From NCBI RefSeq assembly GCF_029227915.1, contig NC_079883.1, positions 21,700,001-21,764,000 on the forward strand: 64,000 nucleotides of DNA, in the 5' to 3' direction. This document shows positions 37,459 to 49,761 of this stretch, in pieces. Position numbers and translations under genes: made by a program. Under the pieces are notes generated by a model. The model saw nothing but the letters and a program-made list of their open reading frames with translations. It was not told where the DNA came from and did not search any database. Each line of letters begins with the position of its first letter. Position 1 is the first letter of the stretch. The DNA comes from Hydractinia symbiolongicarpus (taxonomy: Eukaryota; Cnidaria; Hydrozoa; Anthoathecata; Hydractiniidae).

Positions 37459-39641
37459 TTAATCTTCGAAAATTAATTCCTCGTCGTTGGTTTTCATGAA
37501 TCGCAACACCAAAGTAACTGTTGCCAATATGGCGCCATTTACTGGAAAGGCTCGTAACATGGTCGCGCCAAAACCACGTGTTGCCCACATGTAACCTTCT
37601 TCTTTAACGCTTTGCACAAAACAGTGAAAGTATGACTTGTATCTTCCATGAGGAGCCATACCCTCTGCTTGTATACGAGTTTTAATGACATCTATAGGAT
37701 ATAGTGCTGCCCACGACAGCATTCCTGCACACCCCCCTGTAAATAGTAAATGAGCTGCAGATAACGAGTCAATAGTACCGCCAGCAGGAATAAATTTCGA
37801 GTTTAGATACGCGAATGAACCGAAGTAAATTGCTGTTGCTGGTACGTCCCTCAGTAATACACCAAATAAGCCACGAAAACAAGAACGGGATCCTTCTTCC
37901 TGACGAATCTTTAACACGGTTTGAATGGGTCCTTTATATTTTCGTTGTTCAGGTGAGATCCTCCCACCCGTCCCTTGTATTTGCAGTCTAATCTTTGCAA
38001 GTTCTATAGGAGCGGTAATACCTGCCTGAACACCTCCAGTTACAGAACCAGCTATCAATTCACCTCTAATACTACCGTCAGTTAAAGTTCGAAATTGACC
38101 TTGTAGTCCAAATATTATAGCGTTTTGAAAGGCAAGACCAAGTAATGGGGGAGTCATGCCTTTGTATAAACTTGTCATCTACAATCAAGGAATCGATATT
38201 ACAAAATGATAAGAAGTTGACAAATGTATTTATATTAACAATATAACAAATGTAGAAAATGTTAATTTATGAAATCAACCCTTTTAACAACCTCGTCCCC
38301 AGGGCTCTTTTTTCGTTCTGACAGTCAGTCCGTCAGAGATTGTCAATAAGAGAAAAAAATCCCCGAGACGAGGTTGCCTTTTTAACTTAAGTTTTGTTCA
38401 CGCCGGCAAAACTTACCGATATGTTAGTTGCCTTATTAACTCGTTGGCATTTGCCTCGTCTTTAAGTGCCATTAATTGCCGTGAATTAGAAAGGCTAAAA
38501 ATTAAAATAAAAAAAATTTTTTTTTACCGATTCCTGTTTAATCATCTTAGTGACGCAATCCAATACTCCTTTGTACATTCCGTTTTTCCCATGTTGAACT
38601 TGTAATCGGACCTGCAAGAGATTTCAGTTAATATGACACACATACGAAATGTGCCAGTATTGTGGTAAAAAAGAAATTTTCATGCAAAATAATTTACTTA
38701 AGAATAGCAGGGTTATTGGTTATTCTGAACAATGTTGAACAGCATGTATAGAAAAATTTGTCGTTTATAATACCTTGACAGTATCGAATGGCTGGCCAAC
38801 AATAACACCGGCCGCTCCTAAAAAGTACATGTTTGAAATACAAAGATTTTTCTTAATTTTATTTTTTGGTCAATAACAGTCTTTACTTATTACTGATATA
38901 TCAACTTTACTGTACCTTATGGGTACAGGTTATTAACGGAAGAAATTTTTGCGAAATTTATTGCCGCGGATGGGTGGTTCTAAAATGCTTCATTTTGCGG
39001 GTGACTACATTTTTCAGAAGTTTGCGGAATTTATTTTTGCGGATTTTAGTAGAGGGAGAATCAACATTACGTCTAGTATAGGCAGTTATACATGTCTTTT
39101 TGAAATGAGAAACGCAGAACGTAATGTTTTAGGCCTACGTAAAAAGAAGTACAAAGGAATGAAAAATATTGTAGTGGAAATTTTTGTTGATAAAAAAAAT
39201 GTAAAATTTTGCGAAAGAGATTTTTTGCGTTCTTCCAAAAATAATATTTCTTTAATAAGGTAGCCCGAACCTCACCAACTCATCCTTTATTTTGCAAGAT
39301 CTTTAATACAAGAGAATGCAGTTCTAGCTCCACCCTTGTTACATGAATATAAATCTTCTAAAACCTCGATTATAACATATCCTTTTCCTTGCACCTAAGC
39401 CTACGCTTTCTGTAAGCCCATTGGCTTTGTGCTTAGAAAATGCATGAGCGTAGCTACATCAACGCCCATCATGGCCTGTATGCGGTAATTTTACATCCTC
39501 GTATTAACATGAAACTAGGTAAAAGTCCAAAGGCGTGTATACAGAGTGGGCTTATATAAGGGGTAACAGGGTAAAATAAACCAAGAGTGAGAAGTTCAAC
39601 GACTTACCCCCTACACAGCCAGCACCAAAGTCTAATGCCAT
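37459..39641 (-). CDS. SLC25A29: Mitochondrial carrier, SLC25A29-like (basic amino acid carrier), 4 exons
   Basis: Inner-mitochondrial-membrane carrier. SLC25A29 mainly moves arginine and lysine and was first described as a carnitine/acylcarnitine-like carrier. Exons in transcript order: 39608-39641, 38774-38817, 38528-38611, 37459-38178, giving 293 residues (human about 303) in consistent phase. The three tandem carrier repeats each show the PxDxxK-type signature: PFDTVKVRLQ at 21, PIELAKIRLQ at 111 and PIDVIKTRIQ at 215. The second repeat has Glu in place of Asp. The start MALDFGAGCVGG and the tail TMLRAFPVN.A...VTLVL closely follow SLC25A29 rather than SLC25A20 or A45. Exon 4 alone begins with an ATG and would give a 239-residue protein lacking the first repeat, so the upstream exons matter. 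Confidence 0.92.
38288..38376. repeat. CAACCTCGTCCCCAGG fold-back MITE, copy 3
   Basis: An 89-bp near-palindrome in an SLC25A29 intron with ends CAACCTCGTCCCCAGG and CCCCGAGACGAGGTTG. This is the cleanest copy of the fold-back family in the window. Confidence 0.75.
38940..39260 (+). repeat. Repeat-derived 104-codon ORF in SLC25A29 intron 1
   Basis: An open frame at 38949-39263, antisense to SLC25A29, is built from GCGAAATTTATT / GCGGATTTTAGT words related to the GCGAAAATTAAT repeat family at 35.1-35.8 kb. I treat it as repeat sequence that happens to be open, not as a gene. Confidence 0.5.
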
Positions 39642-42600
39642 ACTTGATGTATTACCTGCACAAACAGCAGAACATTGACAAGCAAAAAACAAACAAATAG
39701 AATTCACTCCAATTTGAAAGAAAAGCAATCAAGTTTATAATATTAGAAACAAAAACTTTTGACACTTATGAGATGGATAATGGAAGAATGCAGTATAGAA
39801 AGTGATTTGCTTTTACCTTATTCTAGCTATTAATTTTTTAGCCTCTAATGAGATAAAGCTTCGAGGGAGGTGATTGTGACCAAGTGCTAGATGCCAAAAT
39901 ATTTGCAAAATGCGCGGAGATATTATATGACTAAATATTGTTTCACACCTTTCAGGAGATTTAGATCAATTGAGTTTTACTCATTCGCTAATGTTGGTCT
40001 TTGCAAAAGTTTAGAGAACTAACTCCCTCTATTCGGTGATTCGCATCATTTGGATATCACCTTATATTTCTTCATTATTCTGTATTTTTTTAACATCCGT
40101 GGAAGTTTACTATTGATGTAATACAACAACTTGCACACTTTTTATATGTATCAATCAATTGAACATGGAATTATGCCTTTGTTAGACATTTTATCTGTGA
40201 CTTACGTACATCCTAGTCTTAGCTATGTTTTACTTTTCTAAAAAGTTAAAACATGTTTGAGCCACAGCGATACTTCTTGTTTAATCTTTAATGTAATAAA
40301 ACAAAATTTTGGGAAGCTACCTATAAATTATTAAAACGAAGTGTTCAAAATTTAAAGCAAGAGGAAATTGGTTTAGCTATCTGTCATCAGAAGCCACAGC
40401 TACTATAGCACTAATAATGGACAATTCCGAAAAACTTTTGCTCTAAATTTTGAGGATTTGTTTTATTTGTTTACCCATCATTTTAATTTATTGTGAATAC
40501 ATAAATAGAAAATGTTTACAAGTTTCTTCTACGTTGCTAGCCATATCTAACCTTTTATTAACTTTTTTGGCACATGGAGCTGATTCGCGAAGTCCATCCA
40601 TATAATATCATTTTAAAACATAACAATGGGACAAGAGTAAATTTGCCTGTAAGAGTAGCTCTAGCAACGATATCTTTCATTAAAGCGTTTGAATAGGAGA
40701 ATGGTCACTAAGAACTCTGTTCCTAACAGTACTACTGATCAAAAGTCCAATTTTTACTTACAAACTAATACACAGTATACCAATTAATGAAGCTTCTATT
40801 GCTGTGGTTTCTAGCTACAGACCTTACCTTGTAACTACCCTTATCCCCTACATCATGAAATTCCGTTTGAGATACATTCATGTCTTCTTTTGTTTAAACT
40901 TATATCTGCCATTATAAAAACACAGCAAAGCTCCTTCTGAATATAGAACAGTCAAATTTCTTTTTGATTTATTTTAACATTTTAAAATCATGCTCTTTTG
41001 TTCGATACAGTTGTGGTGGCTGAGTTGTATGTATTTGTTGTTAAATCTCAAACGAACTGAACGCATTTTCGAACGCTTTAGATTTCGAACGTCATATAGA
41101 ACTGGTGCGTTAATGAACGCCTTGTTCGGATTTCCATATGGAAATAATAATTTTAATTTGGTCCATTTTATTAAATTGGACCAAGATTAAAGTACTACTG
41201 AGGTAATGTGGTACTGTTACCATGATGTTTAGAATGCTATTTTTGTTCACAGTGTCAGTTTTACCATAGTCATAAGAAAAAGAGAGCCAAAACGAATGAT
41301 CACTGCAAAATGTTACAAATTGTGGAAAGTCATACTCAATATCAGTCACTTACAAAAATTCTAAAAAAGATAACTTTTTCTTTTATAACGTCAGTAGTGC
41401 GCAATTGCAAAAATACCGAAAAAACAGTGCTTTTGTGCACAGTCAAATGCTACCTGACAGTGAGCAGATTTTAATACAAGGCGCAAAGGTCCCCACTATA
41501 CAACAAACATGAAAGAATGCCACCTAAAAAAAGTGTGGGCGTCATGGTGTGTTGGCGCCTCCCTTTCTCCACGCTGCCTCTTGGCATCGAAATAAGTATT
41601 GTTGTATACAACAACGTGCAAAATAATCTTTAAGGTTAAACCAAACATAGAATCAAAACAGACTTCGAAAACCCATTGCATAAATAAAAGTGAAAAAAAC
41701 GAGTAACTTTTTTAAAGCTTAACGCAAGATAGACCTAAGTAAAAGTTCTTTCTTACCTGTAATTATCTGCGCAAAAAGAAGTTTAAATTTTTATTATAAG
41801 TTAAAAGACAGTAGTTGGTAATTCTTTAATTTTTAAAGATATACTGGTGTTTATATCGAAGTAAATGACTGTGGCTTGCTTTATAATTAAATGGTGGCTG
41901 AATGCTGCCATGCTATAAATATTTAAAGAATTTTATTTAGGTAAATTTAATTAAAAATTAAAAGTTTAACAGTTTTTACTACAGCAGATGAATTTTAAAT
42001 TTAGCAGATCTTGTTGACGCTTAGCGGGTAGATATCGCTCAGAAAAGCAGCGCTGATTTAACTCGTGTGATTCACACAAGAGAATAAGTTACCCCGAAAT
42101 AATTAATTTGCATGTTATTAGTATTATCCACTAGTTTTTACTAAGTTAAAAGAAACAGAGAGAAAAAATCATGATTTTTTCCTTTGTGCAAGGTCAAAAC
42201 CCTCTCTAATTTTCTGCATAGTTGTCAGAAGTACTGAAATTAAGGCATCGTTTTACGATTTTTTGACTTTTCAATACTGTAAGGTGTAAGGTGTAAGAAA
42301 CACTCCTAGCTGTGTTTCTTGAAGCAAAGCAAATCCAACCTCGATACCAGACTCTTTGCCCCAGCCACATATCAAAAAGAAACCCTAGAAGCAAGTATAG
42401 GGATTTAACAGAAACGTAAATACCTCGGTCGATTTTTCATAAATTCTCATCCTATCTTACCACAGATGTTCATAATTTCTTTATGATGGATAGATTTAGA
42501 GAGAAAAAGTAATTTATTTACGACGCAAGAATATTGAACCCTCCTTCTCTGTGACTGAGGCGTTCTTTCTTACATTAAATTCTGTTTTAAAACTCCACAA

Positions 42601-43040
42601 GGAGAGCCATGATTTTTAGACACCCATTGCGGGATTTTTTTTTCGAGTATTTTAATATTAAAAAAATCAGTAAGTTTTTATAAAGCTCAAAGAAGCATGA
42701 TTCGTAGAAATCATAAAAATACAATCCGGTTTAGCACAAATATGATCCGTGCAATGAAAAACGCAACTTTTTCAAACATACATTCAAAACTTTGTGGAAA
42801 TATTGAAAAACGTAGGTACGCATTAACTCGATACATATTTTGTTACCTTGGTGTCTTTCTCTTCTCTACACCGTTAGCATGATATAAGAGTATGTAATTT
42901 TCCGTAACAAGCCTAAAATTAATTAATTTTTCAAAGGGCAGACATCTCAGATTAGCGGACAAAGTTTTTTCTTTAAAGCTTTATAAAAACACCAGGCTGT
43001 GATTTCAAGTTAAAAACAATAGATCTATTGTTTAGAACGG

Positions 43041-43088
43041 TAGATAAATAGAATAATGACCAGCTTGGTTAGAATTTTGATATTCTTA
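43041..43088 (+). repeat. Dispersed repeat, second copy of 14491-14542
   Basis: Shares AGAATAATGACCAGC and AATTTTGATATTCTT with 14491-14542 in the same orientation, with few mismatches over about 48 bases. Confidence 0.7.
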
Positions 43089-43277
43089 TATAAAGCGTGC
43101 GTGCGTGAAATTAAGTTGTATGAGAATCATCGTTTTTGGCAAGTTTTTTTTGTTTACCGGCTCGTATTTTGTCAAACTCTAAGATTTTAATTTTTTTACT
43201 AATGGCAGCTGTAAATGAACCACCCTAAGTGCAAACTCGGAGGAAGCCCCAAATTAAGCAATTTTTTGTACACTATG

Positions 43278-43384
43278 CCAACCTCGTCGCCAGGGCATCT
43301 TGTATCTAACATCAGGACGGCGATACGAACATGTTCGTCTCCTGGTTATAAAAAAGAGACAACAGGAACCGGGAACGAGGCTGG
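43278..43384. repeat. CCAACCTCGTCGCCAGGGC fold-back repeat, copy 4
   Basis: Ends CCAACCTCGTCGCC and GGGAACGAGGCTGG are inverted. An inner palindrome near 43322-43345 (CGAACATGTTCG) strengthens the stem. Confidence 0.65.
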
Positions 43385-44333
43385 AAATTGACTTTTTGTT
43401 GGCTTTAATTAATTATAATCCTTTCAACTATTTTAGCAATTCATTCAATCAATAAAAAAAAACTAAAAAAAATGCAGATTTATTAATCAACCAATGCGCA
43501 GACTTATTTTTTAACTAATGCGCAGGCTTATTTTTTGATAAGTAAAAACGACAAAAAAGTTTTATTTATAAAAAACTTTGAATATATTTTACTTGTAATT
43601 TTGAAAGATTTCGTATCTACACACCCTCTTTTACTTTCAAAACATTCACAACAGACTTTAAGAAAAGAACATTTTTTGCATTTAAAAAAAAATAATGGGA
43701 AGCAGAAAAATCTTTCTTCATCTATCTTCGACCATAAATTCTTTAATTATGTGTTGGTATGCACCTAGCTCATGTCTCCTTTTAATCAAATCATGTGTTT
43801 TGCCTTTGCGAGACTTTTTCGTCATCAATCAGCTCTGTGAGTAATATTAGTAGCATCTTGTAAGTCATCATCTTTGTTTGAATGACAATAAACGAATGAT
43901 GAACATTTATTTAAAGATTTAACTTGTTGGGCGACATGTGCAATAAGTGAATAAATTCATCCAATATTCACCTAATATTTTATCGAACATGTTGGATAAA
44001 ATGTTGGATTGATGAGAAAGCAAACACGTGAATGTGGTAGTAAAAAAAAAAAAAAATCGTCGACTAGGCATAGGCTAGCTTGTCAAAAATTTCACCCGTC
44101 GTTCTTATCTGGTCTTGAGATTTTACCTTTTCGTCTGCGAACAGTGGCTATTTGTTTTAGTTGTTTTCTTTAGCACAGAATTAATATAAATAATCTTGAT
44201 GCTTGCAAACTTATTTAATCGCCTGGGTAGTTGTATTGTGGGTCTGTTCTGTTGTAATGGTTTTAATGTGAGGTATTTTTTATTAATAAATTCATGTTCG
44301 GGGTTTTTTCTTTGTGTAGAAATTGAATTAAAC

Positions 44334-44395
44334 AAACCAAAAAAAACAAACAAACAACAACAACAACCACAACAAAAGCAACAACAACAAAAAAA
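44334..44395 (+). repeat. (CAA)n microsatellite
   Basis: Degenerate CAA repeat with A-rich interruptions. The ORFs through it (44123-44445, both strands) are low-complexity artefacts. Confidence 0.9.
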
Positions 44396-47300
44396 CGTGT
44401 CGTACACATATGATAAGATATTATAAAGTTTTGATATCTTAACACACGCTATTGAGGATGAAACACTTTAATGGTGTTCACACTGCATATTCGTTAACGC
44501 GTAAAGCGACTTCGTTGACGCCATTAAACCGCTGTTAACCTTAGTAGAGATGGTGTGCGCATTTGACTTGTAAACATAAGGTTTCAGGTTGGGTTTCACT
44601 CCCACGGACTTAAAATGTAGTGTTAACAGCCCATTTAGTGCTATCTTTTGACCACTAACCGGCTTGCGTCACCGGCAAGCAAGATAGAGCAATGCTACAC
44701 GTATCTCTAGCGATAATGTAAGATAGTTGCAGTAGTAAAATTTTACTTTACTTACCACTAAGAGAGTGTTATCAGCATAATTGAGGACTAGACACGGTAA
44801 TGGCCCATTCACACTACACATTCGTTATCGGCTATAGGATATTTATTAAAACCGTAAATCCTCTTAACACTATCTGTATGAACAAGGCTAAAGGAACAGT
44901 CATGTGTTCCAAAAATAAGTGCCAAATTTGTTATCCTTCATATAGTAAACCCGCTAAATCAGATATTTAACGGGACATAAAAGTTTTTCTGTGCTAAAAA
45001 GGTGTCTTCAGCTGAAACTTTCTTAAAGTGATTGTAATTATTTTTTTTACAGATTGTAAACAGAAAGCCATAGATAAAAAGAAAAAAATTACTAATATTC
45101 TAAACAAACAGCTGTTAAGAAATTTTAGGACGATCCGCGAATAAAAGAATGTCTTCTGAGGTCAGTTTTATGGAGGTTTTAACTCTAGTTGAAATGTTCA
45201 CGTGGAAGTGATAAAAAAGTGTTTCCTTCGTGAATATCCGCTTAAGAGAGATTTCTTTGTGAAAGTTTCTTATAGAATTTATTTGGGACAAATCAGATTG
45301 TCTGCTTTGGAGGCTCGTCTTCCTTCATTTGTTTTCGGTGTCAAAGACAAGTCCCTGGGAAAAGTTGCAATGCGTGCATTGGAAGATGGGTCATTATCAG
45401 GCATTTTTTATAATCATTTTTATTAATTCGTTTCTTTTTAATGTTGTAATATACGGGTTCGACCCTCCTTTCAGCGCAAAGTGGATAAGTAGCTATATCA
45501 CATTTTCTATTTTGTGCTTCCGTAGCACGACTTTTTTCTCGGTACTATCAACACAGATATTATATTGATCTGCGTCGAAGACGTACATTTGTTAAGGAGA
45601 GACGAGTCTGCACAATGATAGTCATTCTTGTAGCTGTTTTGATTGCATATTTTGTCAAGAGAGATACAAAATTACTTTTAATTAATAAAAATACTAAATT
45701 AAAAATTCTTTTGTTCTGACTATAATTATTGGAAAAAAATAGAAAAGAAGAGCTCATTTAGCAATTACAAACGATTTATAACAAAAAAAATCTTTAATTA
45801 AAAGTTTTTTTTACTGAGAACGACAGGGTATAAGAACTTGGATAAATACTAAATTACGCTTTTTAAAAGATTCTGAAACTTTTAGTTACTCGATTAACAA
45901 AAAAAGTAGCCCAGTTTCTGGTCTAAAGCGATCAAACTTTTTATTTTCGAGGATCCCACACCAGTGTTTTTCGAAAATTTATAAATATATGGAAAAAATC
46001 AGGAGTAATATATACGACACGAAATAAGTTAAACGAATATATCAAGTTTGGATTCAACATTAACTTTAAGCCAAATAAAAACACGTGTCTGGTAGATCAA
46101 ATTTTTAAGCTCGTTAGTACTAGCAGAAAAATTTCGCGGTTGCCAGTTAATAATATTCTTTTACCGGCAGCCGAAACCAATGGCACGACATTAAATACAG
46201 CTGGTCTTATTAATAATCCGGTTGCAAAAATAAAAGGCTGCGGAAAACTTATAACACTTCGTTTAAATACTTGGTTTCTAGAAATTTAAAAATATCATAC
46301 CTTAATTTTTTCATGCACAATCGTTGAGAAGTTTATTTACATCGTCCTTAACTATTTTACTTTCCAAACCAAGTTAGCTATAACCCCAAAAATTATGACA
46401 ATGCAAATTCCATATGGAATACGTAGATGATCATTTTTTATTGATTTTTGAATTCAAATCATCCTAAAACAAGACTGAAAGAATGTATAGTGCTTAAGTG
46501 TAATATTGTGAGTTAAAAAAACGAAGCAGAACTCCGAGAAAAGAAGCCATAAAATTTTATTTTGCGGGACACACTGGGTTTTAAAATAAATTACTGCAAA
46601 GAGCTTAGTCTGATTACTCTTCCGTGTCGAGGATAAAAAAAGTAGAAATAGATGTTAATTTAGACTCCATGTTTGAGAATATTAAAAAGAAAAAAACTAA
46701 ATCATGATTCATTAAAGACACTGAACATCCGTATATACTGAAAAATAGCTCAATTTTCTTTTCTTTTTTGTGTTTGTTTCAGTTTTTTTCCATCATCACG
46801 TACTCCCTGCGATGGAGTGCACATGTGATATACATGTGTTATAACAAAGAAATAAAATTACCTACAATATTGACATTAATTGTCGCCCATTAACCTGCCC
46901 TTATGACCTACATATATGGAAAAATACTAGTAATGTAAAAAAAAACCAAAAAAAAAAAACCGTCGACGTGTTATGATTAAAATCATTCACGTTTTTCCTT
47001 GTTATAGATATGAAAAAATAAATGCTCAAAAGTTAGTGTCCCCTTGATATTCCAAAATAAATAAGTAGTTTGGCGTTTATGCTTTAGTAAATAAAGGTTA
47101 GTTCCATGACGCTCCTATTGGGGCGTGATGGGTCGCCCGCAGGATAAATTAAAAGAATGTACCAATTTTAGAAACATTATGTGAAAAATCAGGAGGACTG
47201 GTTGGATGAAATTTACCCTAAAATATTAAAAAAAATTGTGCCATAAAAGCGTCCCAAATACTGCAATTCTTTTAGATAATGTGGAATCTCGGTAAGTGCC

Positions 47301-47768
47301 GTTGCGTACAGGCGGTTGCGTGTATCAAAATCCGTCTCCATTGTTCGGTTTTATTTGCATTGAGCTATAGAAGAACCTAACCAGCCCTGGACATGAGATT
47401 GGGTGTGTACTTTCGCGTCGTTTCACGGCAAAGCAACCAACAGGCATGGGGATCCGAACTAATTAGTAAGGCGCACGAAGCGACACTAGTGTCATAATTT
47501 GCTTTCACAAGTCGACCATGCAGATACCAGCGGATAACGAATTGTTGAAGTCATTAAAAGTTTCCAAGGTCAAACTTTGTTACAGGTTGCTGGTCATGAA
47601 ATTATTATGTTTTTTAAGGCGAGAAAAATGAACAACATGCAGAACAAGCCGTCCGAAAAAAATCCTTCATTAAAATCTTCAAGGATAAATTGTTATTTCC
47701 ATCTTGAAAATATATGATTCGATCATATTTATTACTTTAACTATCATATTACGGACATGATTCTCGCG

Positions 47769-48088
47769 CTACTGAGAATAGACACACTTCCTTTTTGGTT
47801 TACTTTCACATTTCATAATAAAATAGGCTCCCACGGGTTTTGTCGGGTTCGAGTGTTTTTTGATGTCAGTCAGTCTGATCAATATAGCAAGCTTCGCAAC
47901 TTGGACAACAATATGATATACCACGCGACTTTTTAGAGACTCGTCAACCTTTGCTTGGGCGATGGAAGAACTGATTTCAGCATTCAGATGGTAAATGCTT
48001 TCCTTCAAGGTAAATTCAACTTTGCTTGGAGCATGTTTTATCGTTAGCCCGGTGTCGGTAGGCTTTGAATTGTCAGTACGTTTACAAG
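47769..48088 (-). CDS. Candidate terminal exon, unrecognised protein (partial)
   Basis: An open frame of about 105 codons follows an acceptor ATTACAG (intron side at 48089-48095) and ends in TAG at 47769-47771. The peptide has a coherent amphipathic middle (SLKSRVVYHIVVQVAKLAIL) and a basic, cysteine-containing end (CESKPKRKC). There is no ATG at its start and I could not find a preceding exon between 48.1 and 48.9 kb. It could be a terminal exon or a decayed transposon ORF. I recognise no family. Confidence 0.3.
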
Positions 48089-48901
48089 CTGTAATTCGAT
48101 AGAATAAATTTCATTGGAAAAATAAATAAAGGGCAAAATGGCAGTTTAAATGAAAAAACATTGACTGAATCAAGTAATGAACATTAAAAAAACGTTCATG
48201 AATCGATTAAAAAAAACGTTGTGTTTTAAAAGTAAAATAAAACTATCTACACAATCTTCAATAAGAGATAAAAGAATAAAGCATATTATTTAAATATTTT
48301 TGTTAGCAGTGAACTTATAATTTGTCTCCTTGGCTATTTGGATTTGAGTTATTTTGAGCACTCCCAAATATTTTATCAATTAAACTGCGGTTATGAAGCA
48401 AAATTATTGTCATAATGAAGATTAATAACGAATCGTCGAATCAGTTAACACAAAAGATGTATCCAGGACATCTTTAAGCCTTTTAAATGAATGTTCATCC
48501 TCAGGAATTTGTTTTTTAACAAGGGACTCAAAATTCATATATTTTAATGCTTTATATTATCTGTATGTGGAGTTTCGAAAAGATAAATTCTGGTAAGTCA
48601 AGAACATAGATTAAGACTGACAAAAATACATCATTCAATAAGTCATAACTCGCGATCACTCAACTTTGAGATGTAAAAATGCAGGCTTGTATAAAAGAGA
48701 ACTAAATTCCATATCCCGCAGCAGTACCCGCTTTGTCAACACTGCACAGCAGATGGCCAGGAATCGCGCATAGCGAAAAACCATTCATATTTGAATTTTT
48801 TCTAATAAAAATGAGAGTCTACGGGTCAACATAAATAAATAGATATCTATTGTCTCCTTTAAAAATTTTTGAAAAAAAAAATACAAAAAAATACGAGCGA
48901 G

Positions 48902-49735
48902 CTAATATTTCTTTGTGTTTTTACTTTCATACACATTCCACCAGTTACCATCTATAGGTAAAACCGCTTCTAATTCTTCAGTAAAATCATCGAACGTTAA
49001 AAAATCAAAATGGTCAACGCTGACTGGTTCTTTTCGACCTGTTGCCACAGCGACTATATGATCATCATCTAAAAGATATTCACTAAACGTCCAATCCTTT
49101 TTAATATTTTTAACGTATAATACACTATCGGAACAGGGTCTGTTTATATCTAGAGATCTCGTATTGACATCAAACATCATATATTCAGCAGAATTTGTTC
49201 CAATGCCGGTGCCTATTGCTTTCACATAACTTTCTTTCAAACACCACAATCTATAAAAAGCTTTAAGTTGCAGCCATTCTTTTTGAAAGCTATAGATATA
49301 ATTCCACTCGTCTTCTACGAATTGTCGTCTCATCAACTTAAAGAATGACGGAATGTCTGTGTTATTAGGCGTCACCACCTTCATCACGTCCACGCCGACA
49401 TTTTGACGCGTACTAGCGGCCAACACTGTGTAATCACCTTGATGAGATACATTGAAGAAAAAGGTTTCATTACTTTTTAGCATATTGGCCAACTCTGGTT
49501 TTCCTTTCTCGTTCCTTCGCAATTTAATATTCTTCCAAGAAATACCGAGAGCTGATTTTATGCAATGACGTATCATTAATCGACCAATTAAACACAGTTT
49601 GTAATCATCCTGAAAACGAAATTTTTGTATTCTTTCGTTTTCTTCCTGAGACACGGCGGAAAGGGCGGAGAGCAGTTGCTGTTTAGTGGGTTTCCATGAC
49701 AACGCATTAAACGCCCATCGAATCTCCATCCTCAT
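48902..49735 (-). CDS. AASDHPPT: 4'-phosphopantetheinyl transferase (AASDHPPT-like), intronless CDS
   Basis: Transfers the 4'-phosphopantetheine arm of CoA to acyl/peptidyl carrier proteins; in animals one enzyme serves cytosolic fatty acid synthase, mitochondrial ACP and aminoadipate-semialdehyde dehydrogenase. The frame encodes 277 residues (human about 309). Visible motifs are GRLMIR (51-56), NVSHQGDY (95-102), the metal-binding GVDVMK (114-119, Asp116) and WCLKESYVKAIG (164-175, Glu168). The start is the MRMEIRWAF methionine at 49735; a second in-frame ATG lies at 49729. Extending further upstream would need a TTG and crosses an acceptor-like site. The coding region has no intron although neighbouring genes are intron-rich. 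It is complete and shows no disabling change. Confidence 0.93.
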   Translation of the reverse strand: MRMEIRWAFNALSWKPTKQQLLSALSAVSQEENERIQKFRFQDDYKLCLIGRLMIRHCIKSALGISWKNIKLRRNEKGKPELANMLKSNETFFFNVSHQGDYTVLAASTRQNVGVDVMKVVTPNNTDIPSFFKLMRRQFVEDEWNYIYSFQKEWLQLKAFYRLWCLKESYVKAIGTGIGTNSAEYMMFDVNTRSLDINRPCSDSVLYVKNIKKDWTFSEYLLDDDHIVAVATGRKEPVSVDHFDFLTFDDFTEELEAVLPIDGNWWNVYESKNTKKY

Positions 49736-49761
49736 AATCCGTCCAATGAAACTTATTTGCC

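Larger units (their letters stand above)
39656..47768. other. Gene-poor interval upstream of SLC25A29
   Basis: About 8 kb with no assembled gene. It holds repeat copies at 43041-43088 and 43278-43384, a (CAA)n tract at 44334-44395, and two similar direct segments at 44471-44501 and 44799-44829. The ORF at 45202-45426 (+) has no splice context or family resemblance. Confidence 0.5.

Noticed and set aside
38949-39263. 104-codon ORF antisense in SLC25A29 intron 1
   Set aside because: Built from the GCGAAATTTATT repeat family; likely chance open frame.
44123-44445. ORFs of 60-94 codons on both strands
   Set aside because: They run through a (CAA)n microsatellite and are low complexity.
45202-45426. 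74-codon plus-strand ORF
   Set aside because: No acceptor/donor context, no recognised motif.
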